NCBI RefSeq assembly: GCF_000764305.2
Contig: NW_025938181.1
Span: 62,001 to 126,000 of the forward strand
DNA: 64,000 bases
Direction: 5' to 3'
Origin: Hyalella azteca
Lineage: Eukaryota; Arthropoda; Malacostraca; Amphipoda; Hyalellidae
The position numbers and the translations under genes are program-made. Positions 24,301 through 37,530 of this stretch are shown in pieces; position 1 is the first letter of the stretch, and each line of letters starts with the position of its first letter. Under the pieces are notes generated by a model. That model was not told the DNA's origin, ran no database searches, and saw only the letters and a list, made by a program, of their open reading frames with translations.

Positions 24301-25502
24301 CATAAGTTATGTATGAATTTTTCGATGACGTCGCAATTTAAGCACGTGACAAAAATATAATACTCTATGTTTTTTTAATAGTTCAATAAATTCTTTTCTT
24401 GATCAAGAAGTGTTGAAATGTCTGAACTAACTGAAAAAAAATCTTTGGATTCAGTGTGAAATGGAATAATTGATTGTAACGACCTTTCTTCTTTTATTTC
24501 AAATCAATACAAATAAGTGAGAAAATCGCTTACTAAATTTCCTATAATTTCAGCATTCGCAGCAGACTTACAGACGGAATCATGAAAACAAGAGAGAAAA
24601 CATTATTAATATCGGAGTCTGTGCTGCTTCTCTTGTAATTATTCACACACACAGTAGTTTTTGGAAATCTTTCGGTACCAGTCTGGAATTGTACTTAAAA
24701 TACCCTTTTTGGAAGAGAAATAATACCTCGTTTATGCTGTCGAGCCGGAGAGGGTAGATGACAGGGATGAAGACATGGATGGCTATCAACATACCGAACA
24801 CCATGCCTAAGATGCACCACATCAATTGGAGACCGTGACAAATAAACTTCGCCGGGGAGACCTGCATGCAGGAAACAGCCTTCGTTGTCTCACAAATATT
24901 GAAATTTTATTAATTAGTAATAAAATTAAATGATTGATTTGAGCGTACAAATTTCCAGCTTGATTTTCAACAGACTATTCCGTCAGGTCAGCATGATAGG
25001 TACGATAGGTAACTACCAGGTTATCAATGAAGTCATCACTGAGTTACCTAGCTGGCACGTTAGAAGAAATCTCGTTTAGATTTTCAACAACAAAAAAAGA
25101 GTAGAACGGGAAAAAATTAAAGTTCAAACTAAGTAACCAACGAAATTCATTAATGTACATCGATTCGAATCGCATACATGTCAAAAAATTAATTTTGCCT
25201 TCTTTATCATATCCAGAACTCTGGTCATACTCATTGCGAGCGCACACTCGGTATGTATATTGTATACACTGACAATCCATTAAACTTTTCTCACCCAAAA
25301 TAGATACAGAAGAAACGAGGGTAGCTGTAAGGGAGAAAGCGATCGGCACCGGCGACATGGATTTGCTGGCAAGAAGGAAGTCTTCGGTGGTTTTATTGCC
25401 GCGGACGCAGTGGTTGAAGCCGATGCCGAGCGAGATGCCCAGCATCGCCACGAAGACGCAGTAGTCAACCGCGCCGAAATTGGCGGCACCTATATCAGCC
25501 AT
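18331..25502 (-). pseudogene. SLC5 sodium/solute symporter pseudogene (gene B)
   Basis: Paralogue of genes A and C with all 11 exons in the same phases: 25295-25502, 24727-24861, 24014-24202, 22264-22418, 21717-21857, 20657-20875, 20352-20470, 19779-19964, 19274-19458, 18875-18981, 18331-18527. Family signatures remain, such as VDYCVFVAMLGIS, FAVYAGCDPITLG and GGMKAVVWTDVFQ. Three lesions break the frame. Exon 2 is 135 nt instead of 134 (extra base near 24838-24843, between GEVY and HGLQL). Exon 8 is 186 instead of 185 (extra base near 19858-19863, after IQGGP). Exon 10 has TGA at 18921-18923 where gene C has Gly. Splice sites look intact, so decay is recent or some lesions are assembly errors. 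A LINE fragment lies in intron 5. Intact function is unlikely. Confidence 0.85.
20950..21655 (+). mobile_element. CR1-like LINE 3' fragment in intron 5 of gene B
   Basis: Plus-strand fragment, opposite to gene B, homologous to the LINE at 38226-42960. It encodes broken frames with RRATRIIPGLKGK-, RLKIMKLPS- and YRCHRGNLIEVYKY-like segments. It ends in the family's 3' tail (CAGCGCCGACATCACTATG) followed by ATGTT repeats. It is 5' truncated, as is usual for target-primed insertions, and carries frameshifts. Confidence 0.85.
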
Positions 25503-25849
25503 CGATCAGCTTTCAATTACGTTGGTGCAGATAAACTGGAGAAAACGGAGTGAAACGCAAATGTAAATGATTCAAATCGAATTTTGATGCTGAAAGATGT
25601 GTGTACGACAATTTCAAGATGACATCGTAGATATGAATGGTGATGTAATCATTTGTCAGGATTATAAGAAAGCGGGCCACATGAGACATCTTACAGACGA
25701 TTGTAAAGGAGCTGTTGCCAGAGCGTGGGGAAATATGAAGATTGGAGGAATTAAAGGCTCTTGGGAGTATAGTTTTTTTGCAATAACTTATGTTTATCAG
25801 ATGGACACTCAAAAAAATAAGTGAGACTTTTTTCAGATAAGCATGCTCA

Positions 25850-25990
25850 TTTTTACTTGAGTGGGTCATCTTGGCTCAATTTGCTCAAACAAAAGAACTC
25901 AGTGTTACAAACGCTCTCTGCTCGTACAAGATAGTGTGTCACTATTTGGACAAAAAAAAATTCATTTTGCTGAGTGATACGTATCCCGCA
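25850..25990. repeat. diverged interspersed repeat, copy 2
   Basis: Matches 15490-15650 in the blocks GTGGGTCATCTTG and GTGTCACTATTTGGACA. It is strongly diverged elsewhere. Confidence 0.4.
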
Positions 25991-26444
25991 CGAATTAAAC
26001 TGGAGATCAAACATGAATATGAGTTATTGGAAAAATATTTATGATGCATTAATTTCTAACATGCAACATCATCTGCAAAAATTACTTCACTCAACTCCAT
26101 GTTGCACACCGCAGATGAAACAACCCAAAATATCTAAATGAATTTGATTTACTCTCCAGTTTACAATTTGGGCAGTGAGTGACGCAGCGGGTCGCCTGCC
26201 GAAGACCACCACTGCCCTGGATGTATAATGGACCATCATGATTCCTGCCTTCCGGAACGTAGCCTTCAACACTTCAAGCCGTCCGTATCTAGGCCGTGGG
26301 TCGAACCAGCCCTTGGTCGAACGGCCACTTGTCGAAGGACGATAAATTTTGGAACAGAACTATGCTATCTGAAACCTAACCTCAGATGCGGTGAACGTAA
26401 AATTACGTAATTTAACGATGTCCGGAAGTCATATTCGATCCGCG

Positions 26445-26590
26445 GCCTGGTGGTGCACGGCAGCTGGTGGTCAAGGCCGGAAGAGGACAAAGCTGAGTGG
26501 TGCACGGCTGATTGGTGTAGGTCCGGAGAGATCCAAGGCGTTCGATTCAGGGCTTATTGGTGCACAAAATTGGTGGTGCACGGCTGCGCT
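26445..26590. repeat. irregular GC-rich repeat (TGGTGCACGGC)
   Basis: Three or four near-copies of GGTGGTGCACGGCTG are spaced 50-70 bp apart in an otherwise AT-rich setting upstream of gene B. The open plus-strand frame here (tryptophan-rich) looks like a by-product of the repeat. Confidence 0.5.
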
Positions 26591-29500
26591 CCCGACGCAG
26601 CGCTGAGAAAAGTTTATATGAGGACTTCAAAATACTTATTATAGAACAATCATTTAAATTTAATTTTAAAACTCCACCACTTACCGTTTATGGGAAGCTT
26701 CTTCAGCAATCGGTGAGAAACAAAAAAAAAGTTCTAGGGTGTATGTGTTTTGCCTTGGATAGTTTATGGATGAAATTGGAAATGGTTCTATAATAATGAA
26801 TAAATTAAATAATATATTTGATGTCGAAATATTATATAATGCCGAGAACTGAGGTCCAATTTAAGACGGTCACGAATTAATTCTGTCTCGTATTGCAAAC
26901 AAACGCTTAATTACTCTTGTTCACTAATTAAAAATAAAACCATTTCTAAACTTGTATCTCTCATTTTTATCAGCGTTTAGCACCCCGAAGTCGTGAACGT
27001 ACATTTTACGTTTCGATTCATTCTAATACAATACTTATGACTTATTTTAATTTTCGAAAAAGAAAAATCTAACACTAACTAAATAATAGCCCCTTTCTCA
27101 AGCTATTATACAAAAACATCAAAACTGTTGAAGGATAATTTCAAATTGCATAACGTTTTTAAACTACGAACGCTTCATATAACTGAGATTCTAAAGTCAC
27201 CTCAATTTATTATGAGGCGAGCACCAAAAGTTCTTCAGTCGCAATTTTCCTCACAAAACACAGTTTTGAAAGTTACACTGATAACAATTTTCGCGTGAAT
27301 GATGCAAACATATTATGACTAGTTAATACCAATGGTTCAGCTCATGAATACTTAACGGACTGCGATGCCAAACGGAAACAGGAGCAAAGTTCTAAGAAGA
27401 TAATAGCCTTTTATTGAAAAATCAATAGATGGGAAAAATGTGCTGCTTAAGATAACAAAATCATTGCTGGCAAATGGAATATTATTAATGCAGTTGATAA
27501 TACTTGCGATGAGAGATAAAAAGGAAGGCAGCAGCAACGAAAGTGACAACATACAATCATCTAGCACGCACAACTAAGTTTTTGTGCTACAAACTTGTAT
27601 AATCACGCATGAAATGTACTATGAAGTATGTTCGTATATTTCCAGTTTCGAAAAAATTAAGTTTTGCTTACACTGCGCACTCTACGGGTAGTGTGCCCCG
27701 ACTGCGGCATGATATGCAGGTGCAGTAGCTTTGTAGCTACTATGAAGGCAGAAGTTGATTGGAAACAAGTGAGAACAGATGGTTTGCTGATGGTAGAAAA
27801 AACTTCAAATTTATTACATTTTCAAAATTTCCAACGGTCTTGAAACAACTTTGGAATTACTTTTATAATAAATTAGCAAAAAGACTTACCTCGTACTTTA
27901 ATTGTTGAAAAAAACTAAAAAATATTTCGTCTATTATGATCCAAGGCAAATAACTTTGTTTTGAATCCAAAACCTTAACCAGTAATAAAGTACTGTGTAG
28001 AGAGAGCTCATATTATGTATAAAAAACCCAGTTGCATCCGTTATGAAGTATTTTTCTTGCTGGTTGTTAATGATGTGGGGTATATGATTGGGTGGCATAT
28101 TTGTAGGCAAAATGGTATATTGAATCACCGGAACTCAATAAGGGTTCAAGACAGCCGTTTTAGAAGAATTAGGAAAATTAATATTATTGGTATAGCGCAT
28201 TACCGGCACAGGAATTCAACTCTTAGTTTACTGCATTATGTTCGGAAATTTTTAACTCGCGACAAACCACTCAACATCAACTTTTTATCATGATTCGGAA
28301 AATTTCAAATGCTTCGTCAAGCTGCTCACCATTTGCTTATGAATAGTTAAATGTATTATTGAAGACAGTACAACTTTATTTAGTCATTACAGTGGGCAGC
28401 AATGTGCTCGCGAATCTAATGAAAACAAGTTTCTGGGAATGCCAACCAGCGGAGAAATGAACTTTGCCTCAACTGACTCTATTTAACTAATTTGTAAGCA
28501 CTTCAAATTCATTAAATCGCACAGTAAACAGTCAACACAGCAAAGGAGAGAGCATGCGGAGAGTTGTTTCTGTTGACGCGCATTACGAACGCGTCTGTTA
28601 TTTTGCTTAATTTATTGACAACGACGATAGGAGTTCATTATAATGCGTAGTTCTTACACATTTTTCTGTTGGCAAAATTATAGAATAATGCTCGTTAAAT
28701 AATTTATTCAACATATTTCGGATCCTAGGCCAAGACCGGATCTAATAGAAACAATTTTAAATAACAAGTAAAGTACGCAGCATCAACAGCACTATAATAG
28801 GTATCAAAGCAGGCGTCGTAAAAGCCGCTCGAATTCTCTCGTAATTCTTAAACAGTGTTGGAAACACATTAAATATGACCCCAAGCACTGCGACAATTTT
28901 CTGAACAAATTCTAATTTGAACCGAACTATTCGCCTAATGTAAAATGTTGACCCATCGCTAGTAGCTTCTCTCTGGCTTACGCTTATGTTCAATATGCAA
29001 AGACTCCATATATATCTATTATTAAAAGAAATATACACAGTAAATTCGCCTTACTTTATAAATCATGTACTCTGGCGTCAGAGAAAAGAAAGAGGGATAA
29101 AATGACCATACGAGTGTGTTTTGATGTGAATATTATGAAAATATATAGAGATACGTACAAGATTCATTTTCAAAATTTTATTTAGGCAAAAATAATAACA
29201 TATCCATAAATTCTCCTTGAAGAGCACCAGTTAGCCGTCATGAGAGAAAAAACAAAAAGTGTAGGGAAATTCATCTACATTAAATATTTTAAATTAGCGT
29301 TTAATTTTAAGAACATTCAAAGAACATGCCCACACTTTTGCTTTTTTATCTTTGCACTTGCATTGGACTCGAGCTATGCCGGCCTACAGCTGATGACACG
29401 ACGTTCTCTCGCACGGGGAGAAATTGTTCTAGTATTATGACAGAATATGTATATTTTATAGGGTAATATTTACTGTGTTTAACTCACTGTTTTAGTAATA

Positions 29501-31728
29501 TGAGAAAAGAGAAACTCAATTCACATGATTGCTTAGATCGTAATTTAAAAATTATTTAAGAACAAACATGATGACACAAAAATCACCACGTTTTAATAAA
29601 GGAATAACTTTTATTTTCCAGTTCAACAATCGTTGAATGGAAGTACAGTCAGTTCAAATAATCACAGTAGGACTGACCCATCTGTTTACAATCCAAGACG
29701 TTAAGAAATGAGTGAGGAATTTATGCTAGGCTTCTGCTTGAAAATATAGAAGGATTCTAAAATTCATTAGTCAGAAGATCATTACAGTCGCCGTAACCGT
29801 AACACTCTACGGGATCACGCAACATAATTCCATATCCTACTGTCGTTCCAGGTAGGCGAGTTCTATTACCGATACGAGAAATTTAATTGTGAAGCGATAG
29901 AATTTATTATTTCGTTTAGAGTAAGAGTAATGATCCAAGGGATTGATATCTAGCTAGTAATTTATTAAGGTGATTGCGATTTGTCAATAATTTTGTTCTC
30001 GATAAGATGCGCATGTTTCCCGGTATTATTTAAATTCAATGGGCATCTTCTTTTGACCTGTATGTACTCTTGTTGATATTGGTAGAGAAAATGCTTCTAA
30101 AAGCGATTGACATAAGCATCTCAGGTTAAATACAATACCTAATTGAATGATAATTATAATTAATAAGTTTTAAGGGATTTTTTCCTGCAATTATTGCACA
30201 CAAGTTGCACACAAACACACCCATCATTTTGCAAGCAGAAGTATTGGTATTATTTCAATTTTGACGATTTCAAATTATGATTCTAATGAGATGAAACAAG
30301 TGGCGACATTAAGCAAATTTATACTACAAATATTATAAATATATTTATTTTTCTTATTTTTCATTTTTAAAGTTTAATTTTCTTCGCGAATATTAGTCCC
30401 CACAACCAATTTCAACTCTAATCGTAAAAATAAAAAAAAATTGATTATTATTCAGTTCAATTGTTATTAAATTAAGTTTAATGGTGAGAGTAAAAGCTGT
30501 TAAAAGGGCAGTACATTATCAACAGGGCTAATTGTGAAGTACTCTGTTTTTTTTTTGTAATGCCTGTACAGTGTACAGATGCTGCAAGCACTAGTCTTTG
30601 AGCGACTGATTCGTTGTGCTTTCACAGACCAGAAAATTGAACAAACTCCCTTCGCTAAAATTAAGGTCCATCAGAAATCTCTCTCAGGCTGACGGTCATC
30701 AAAGGAGCCATGCAGACAGAGGCTTAGCCTCGCAACCAGTGGATATACAAGTTACATCTCATTCTTCTTATCTTGTTCTATTCTTTAACTCATAGTTGCC
30801 ATTCATAGCTAAAAAGATACCCATTTTATATTCTTCTAAGCATTTCACAAAATCGAGAATCACATCCAAGTCAACAAGATGTTATCTGCACGCCAACTGA
30901 AGCTCGAAGCGAGCCACAGCGCTGCGGAAGGTTAGGTTTCAGTACAGGAGCTAGTCTTGCGACACTTCTGATCCCGCGCTTATTCGGTATTTCTTTTACT
31001 GTTACCGATAGCTCAATCTTTTATAATTTCACAATGTAAAGCAGATTTAGACCTAAGATGAACTTTTTCAATGACACGCGAAAAGAATTTTTCCTCAGCA
31101 TGCAGCGAGTGCCACCAATAACGCTTCGTGATACGTCATTTTTATCTCCTCCACTACGCAGCTAGTGCCATGAAGGCTGTGATTTCCATCCACTCTTTGT
31201 ATTTCAAGCAGGCAAGTTCCCAAGGTCGAAATTCTTGGAAAGATGCTACGAGTTTCTGATGACACAATGATATATCATGGGATATTTATACATTATCTAA
31301 TTTATTTTCCCGAGCGGCATGCCGCGACAATTTTCTGAAATGTGAACACCAAATTCAATTTAACCGCAATAATATGGCATACAAGCAGCTGCCAAGCTCT
31401 ATCGTTAATCAATCGATATTTCCCTGAAAACGAACCATGAAAAAATACCTGCGCTTCCCCCATGAAAGATGCATTTCCAATTTCATAAAGTTCCAAAATT
31501 GCGTAAATGTGTAGAAACACGTAACAATACTTATTGTTCAAGGAATAAATATTCAAATTATAAGGTTTGAATTATAAAAATTATGATTAAAGATTTATAA
31601 GATTTGATAGTGAAGTTTCCACACTCACTATTGCAGCGATAAAACGTGCTTGATACAATTCCCATTCATTGTTCTGAATCTCATATCAATAAACTATTGG
31701 CTAAGTGAATAATATTTGATGGTAATGA

Positions 31729-34700
31729 TCAAGTTTTCACACTCGGCATCTCAGGCAGGTTCACAGCTGGCGGTTTGACGTCACAGTTCCCAGAATCCTT
31801 TTCTTCAGGCGAATCTTCATTTGATGTTGAAGTGCCGTTCAGTTCAACAGCAGAACATTTGGACTTTCTTGCGATGTATTTCCTTAGGCACGGTAGCACC
31901 AATTCCGGTTGAACTTCTTCTAAATTTTCACATCCTAGAGGTGATAATTTCAGAGTCACATAAATTTTACAAATGATAAAAAGTAGCTACACTGATTACG
32001 GTGAATGTCTAATCGATTACAAAATTATGATGAAACAGATTGCCCGATAATATTGCAAATAAATCTTTCTTTAATTACCGTTTGTAACCGCCAAATTTAA
32101 GCGAATAATTATTGACCTGTGACCAGGTACCATAAAAGTATATGAATCAAAAAATAGAAATATAAAACTTAATTTTGTTTTCGATCTTCCTGATATTTTT
32201 GGTATAGCAGACTTACCCGTAATTAACGACACCACAACGCCAACAACGATGCAGACAGAAGCACCAATGAAGGGCATGAATGTGTAGGATATGGCATTGA
32301 AGCTTCCGAAGGACAGCTCAGCCCTGAGTAGAAGAAATAAGATTTACCGACAAAAAACATATTGAATTGTTCTTACGTAGCAACAAAGGAATATTTCTTG
32401 AAATACATAAATATTTATTCATATTTCAGATAACTCTGAATTATTTTCACAATGATTGATTTATATTTATCTTCGAATTGTGACTCCAGTTCAATTATTT
32501 CAGGTGGAAGCCTGACATCAAAATGATCACGTCAAAACTTCTGAATAACTTATAATAGCCCTGAATTAAAACTGTGAACAACAATACCCATTGAAACCGC
32601 TCTCCCAAATGAATCTCTCATGAATGAATTATTTTCCGTTAACGCAATAATGAAATAATCACGTTGGATCTTCGGCCAAAAAAGTTTCAGTTGTGGTGCC
32701 AGTCTCGGATGTGCTGACGAGTGACGCGGCACGGAGCAGCGTGACGTTGCCGGCGGTGTCGCCTACGGAGCAGCGGGAGGTGTGCAGGGGCAGCAGCTTG
32801 GGCTTAGGGCCGTACAGCTGCATGCCCACGCCCAGCCACGCCATGACGACCTGAAATAAAATTTTTAAACGCCAGAGACGTTTAGTTTGTGGATGATGGG
32901 ACAGTGTGTCACAAAATATTTTATATAGATTTAGATTATGAATCTTATGACATGAATTCTATCAAGAAACGTCATAGTGCACAATAAAAACACTGCGATA
33001 TAAACTAATAGAGGCAAAATAACTGCATCTCGCTCGCCACAATTTTTGATTGCGTGCAATCAAACAAAAATCGTACTAAATTTGTACAAGATCTTGAATT
33101 GCTGTGTTCTAAGACAGTCATGATGTTTCAATATTTAATTACCATTGCAGTGATGATGCCAGCCAAGGCACCTTTTCTATTACAAAAGGGTACACAAATA
33201 CCCAAGAAGAATATGCCTGTGATAGGGCCCCCTTGTATGCCCATTATAGTTGCGGCGGCTTGGATGAGTCCGCTTACTCGAGAGGCTGTAAGTGCCAGCG
33301 CAATCATGATCATGCCTAAGATGACCGCTGTGAAGAAAATTATGAATATTTGGTTAATTCTCAATTTATAATTCGAATTTTTGTCACAACATTTCCATGA
33401 TAATTAGCTTTCTCTTAATTACAAGTGGGGTAAAATAAAATTAAAATATCGTTATTTATTTTTTGGAAGGAAATAGTTCAATCCCCTGATAGCTTGTAAC
33501 GACAATCGAACTGATGACAAATTTTTAAGTTTCGTAACACCAAAGAAAACTTTTCAAATCTTCCTATGGAATAATATTGTTCCTCACTCAAGGCTTTGGC
33601 AGTGATGGTGCGCAAGTGCTCTGAAGCCGTCTTGTAAAATGTCATCTCGCAAATGAAATCTTTCCATACCATCGTTGTCAGGGAATTCAGGTACGATGAC
33701 ACTGAACTGAAATGAACAAATTATTTCAGAAACTTCGATGAAATTAGAACGGTAGATATTAGCATGCTATTCTAATTAAGACGAACTGAATCAATGTTTT
33801 TAAAATTTTCTAAGCATTCATTTCCCATAAGCATTCATGCAAATTGTGGAAGATAAAGACAATAATATGTAAAAAATAAATAATGTAAAAAATAAATAAT
33901 GTAAATAATGTAAAAAAAAAATAATGTAAAAAAGACAATAAAAAAATAATCTACAAGACAATAATGCATGCCTTACACGAGTCAAAAGTGACAAATTATG
34001 TAAGAATCCTTTAAAGAATAATTTGTATTAATATTCACTTAACTTTGTATAAACTAAAGAGACCGGAATGCAAACAAATTAAATGACACCAGAGATTTCA
34101 GCAAAATTTATCTTTTCAAACCTGCCTCATGGTTCCACAGATGAGACAAGCCACAAAGAGTCCTGGAATCCCCTGGAGGAAGCCCAAATATTCCATAACA
34201 AATAGGGCAGGATCTGATCCTTCCTGGAGATGAAGCCCAGCGTGATGGGATCGCATCCTGCGTACACGGCAAAGATGGACAAGCCGCCGAGGATGAGAAG
34301 AAGCATGATGGACGCCAAACCCAACATGTTCAAATACAGCACTCTGTCGTAATATGAATGAATTAGATTGTTATAATATCAATTCATTCTTATATTTATC
34401 TGAGAAAAAGTCTTTTCAGGTTCAGAAATGATGATATAATAATCTCATCGAGCAATTTTACGGAGCTTAAGCCTTTGTGTTATAAAAAAATACGCAGTGT
34501 TTCATGTAGAATTTGGTCTAATACCATGTGAAGTAATTTTACGCTAGTGCATAATGACGCTGAGTATTCTAAAACAGAGATGCAGTGAGTATACTCACAA
34601 TTTTGCTTGCTGTAAACTTTTCAGGGTGGCTAATCTCTGTACAGTTGTTTGGTGAAAGGCATAGTGCGAGATTTGGTTCATCACGGTTTTCAACATCACG

Positions 34701-36426
34701 TTGAATACCGTGTGTCGCACGAACAGACCAAGTCTCCAACTGCTCAACAAAAATAGAATGGAAATTTCGTGCGCCTTCTTGCAAGTCGAATGCGTTGTAC
34801 GCAACATGCAGAGACCAAATGATTGAATAAGCTGGAAGTCTTTCATTTACTTGACGCACGCCCATTTCTGAAACGATATCTCCGACAAGAACTTGAAAAC
34901 AATTTACGGAAAAATTTTTAATCTAAACATAAGTTACTGCTCAGTGCCCATTCAGTATAGTCATCCAGGAATTTCGATGGAATCTGCTCTCACTCTGGAG
35001 GCGGCGTTCTGTGGTTCTCAGAGCCAATCTTCCAGACCTGGGCTGGTCCTCCGGCCACCACCGTCGCTGAGATGATGGTCATAAACACACCGAGGACGAT
35101 CACTACGGTCTGGAAGGCGTCCGACCACACCACGGCCTTCATGCCGCCCTGATAAAATGTTGCAGAACTCGATATATTATAACTTTCTCTCTTTGATGAA
35201 TTCCACAGTGACGAAAACTACAAATTTTAATACCTTGACAAGTCTGAAAACATATAGCGAGCTCTACATAGCACAACATTTTGAAAAATATTGTCGTGGA
35301 TTTTATGTTGATGCTTCGTTACTCGATGCACCAAAAGCAAATTTTAGGAAATTCATCTAGAAACATAAAACACTCACAAGTGACGAATAAATGGTCACAA
35401 TGAGCCCCAGGAGCACAACGTAGGTTGTAGCGGTGATGGGCGTTACAGACTCGAGGGCGAGCGACGGGGCGTAGAGGCAAATGCCGAGGTACAGGAGGAT
35501 GTTCATTGCGGTCATGAGCAACGTCAATTTCTTGATCAAATTGGACCTGAATCGGCGTTCCAGGTACTAATTTCGAGGGAATTTTTGTGTTAAATAAATT
35601 TATTTTCTTCAATTATCAGTTAATTTATCATTATCTCATTTATTTACTAATAAATTTATCAATTTATTAATTTTTTCATGAAATTACCATTATTTTTTCA
35701 CTCAAGTCACACTCGTTTTTGCAACAATTTAATAGTGGTCTAAGTTTAAAATCTTTCTCCATTAGTTACTTATTATGATGACTGCCTAAAATCTTGAATA
35801 TAAAAACATTCGTAAATAGATGATAATGAAAAGAAGAATACCTCGTTGACACTATCGAGATGGAGCGGGTAGATGACCGGGACGAAGATATGGACGGCTA
35901 ACATGATACCCACCACCAGGCCCGCTATGTTCCAGATAATTGAGATGCCGTGACCATACACTTCTCCGGCATATCCTGCCATTTAAGAACGACATAAACG
36001 AAAATTCTTTGAAATATATCACTGCCCTCATATCGAACAACTCTTTAAACATATCTAAGGAGCAAGAAGTTCCTATTTTGATTGGTTAAAGTAGACAGAA
36101 TGGTTAGTTTAATTATCGCCTCGGCATAATCATTCTGAACTTTCAAGCACATCTATACTACAGCGGTTATTGACAGCGGCTGCTTTCTGTAAGACATACA
36201 TATATCCGTACGTCTCACCCAGAATAGATATGGAGGAAATGAAGGTTGAGGTAAGGGAGAGAGCAATCGGCACCGGCGACATGGATTTGCTGGCAAGGAG
36301 GAAGTCTTCGGTGGTTTTATTGCCGCGGACGCAGTGGTAGAAGCCGATGCCGAGCGAGATGCCCAGCATCGCCACGAAGACGCAGTAGTCAACCGCGCCG
36401 AAATTGACGACAGTCGAAACACCCAT
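31729..36426 (-). CDS. SLC5 sodium/solute symporter, SMCT/SMVT-like (gene C), one frameshift
   Basis: Third SLC5 paralogue; predicted Na+-coupled transporter of small organic anions or vitamins, substrate unknown. Exons: 36219-36426, 35842-35975, 35378-35566, 34994-35148, 34599-34739, 34126-34343, 33588-33706, 33143-33327, 32663-32850, 32217-32323, 31729-31934. Phases match gene A throughout. It would encode about 616 residues, including GNKTTEDFLLASKSMSP, YAPSLALESVTP, FAVYAGCDPITLG, GIQGGPITGIFFLG and a charged C-terminal tail. Exon 6 is 218 nt rather than 219: one T is missing near 34200-34203, after QILPY. The same exon ends in a GC donor (AG|GCAGGT). Every other exon is open with sound splice sites, so a homopolymer sequencing error is possible; otherwise this is a very young pseudogene. 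A TATA promoter and 5'UTR exon lie upstream. Confidence 0.82.
33861..33946. repeat. AT-rich short tandem repeat (ATAATGTAAAAA)
   Basis: Irregular reiteration of ATAATGTAAA(A)n motifs inside intron 6 of gene C. Confidence 0.8.
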
Positions 36427-37261
36427 TGATCGATCTTTTCTTACGGGCTGGCGGAATCGTGAGGTAAATTAAATGCTTCAAAAGCCGTCACCCAAAAGTC
36501 GTCATTTAGAATTTCTTCGGCTCATATTTGTTTCAGGCAACTAGCGCTATGGGACGAAGATCATATTTCATGAACGATTCCACAATTTGTGTAATTCCAC
36601 AGCATGTTATTTAAGAGAGAATACAATGAATAATTTCAGCGAATTCTTTATCGATAAAATGCAGTACGTTATTGATAGTTAATTGTCCAAAACTAAACAT
36701 CCGAGCTAGAAATGACTTACCTAAATTCAAATTAAAATTAGACGTATAAATAAAGTCAGTTACTGTAAAGCGAGCCATAAATGCAAATCCTCTCAAATAA
36801 ATTACGAGAAAGCTTTCAATCAATGGGGTACAGTTCTCATTATTACCTCAGAGCTTCTACTCCAGCTCTCATACCGTAATGATTCATAATTAATTTCAAA
36901 AGCTCCTTCTCTCTCACTTATGGTGGACTCTCGAGAGTGCGAGGCTTAGTTAACTAAGAAGCCGGGAAAATACGAGCCTTTAGTCAGGGCTAAGCTCCCG
37001 GGAAACTAGATGAACCTCATCAAAGTAACGAAAATACTTAATAATGTTTTTCACACAAATATAGTCTAAAATATATTAAATACTTTTGGAAATTGAAAGA
37101 TTAATAAAAAACACTTCGAATGTTCTTCATTAACTTCGACGGCAGCTTTACAATTCCCATTGAGAATCCCCAAACCGAAAAGAGCATGTAAATTTTTTGC
37201 CTTTCCTCAACTGGACAATAGAATCTAGTCGTGTAAACAATTGTAAAAAGGGAAATAATGA
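36427..37261 (-). other. probable 5'UTR intron of gene C
   Basis: Lies between the presumed UTR-exon donor (exon end 37277) and a possible acceptor (CGCCAG, exon from about 36447) shortly before the ATG at 36424-36426. No other feature is visible. Confidence 0.4.
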
Positions 37262-37530
37262 ACCTCGGAGTCTCACCTGCCCTGCTTGCTCTCTGCACAA
37301 CGCGCTCAGAGTGCAAGGAATTGCTCGCCAGCTGAGGTTTTATAGCGCGGAGATCGCCGTTTAGTGGGCGCTACGGGCGAGAGCTGGACGAGATCTGGGA
37401 GACACGGCCAATCTACCGTGCGACGCCTATTATCACCCGTCACTGCCTCAAACGCGCGTGCCACGGCCTCGATTTTTGACTGGGTTGTTAAGTATATTTT
37501 CCTAGCCACTATAGACGGCGATAACACATC
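37262..37530 (-). promoter_or_regulatory. promoter and first UTR exon of gene C
   Basis: On the minus strand a TATAAAA box sits at 37338-37344. GCAATTCCTTGCACTCTGAG follows, where a start site about 25-30 nt downstream would fall (near 37313). A strong donor, GGGCAG|GTGAGAC, closes a short UTR exon at 37277. The block is conserved in a second copy at 13850-13998, including ATCGCCGTCTAT about 170 bp upstream. The start site is inferred from spacing only. Confidence 0.65.

Larger units (their letters stand above)
25503..31728. other. intergenic region between genes B and C
   Basis: Six kilobases without a supportable gene. It should contain the promoter of gene B, but no TATA block like that of gene C was found. 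A diverged dispersed repeat lies near 25850-25990. A GC-richer patch at 26440-26600 repeats TGGTGCACGGC several times. The remainder is AT-rich with short unrecognised frames, including 28015-28293 (+) and 28757-29038 (-). Confidence 0.5.

Noticed and set aside
24727..24861. Programmed frameshifting in gene B
   Set aside because: The extra base sits at no recognisable slippery site, and other independent lesions are present, so simple mutation is more likely.
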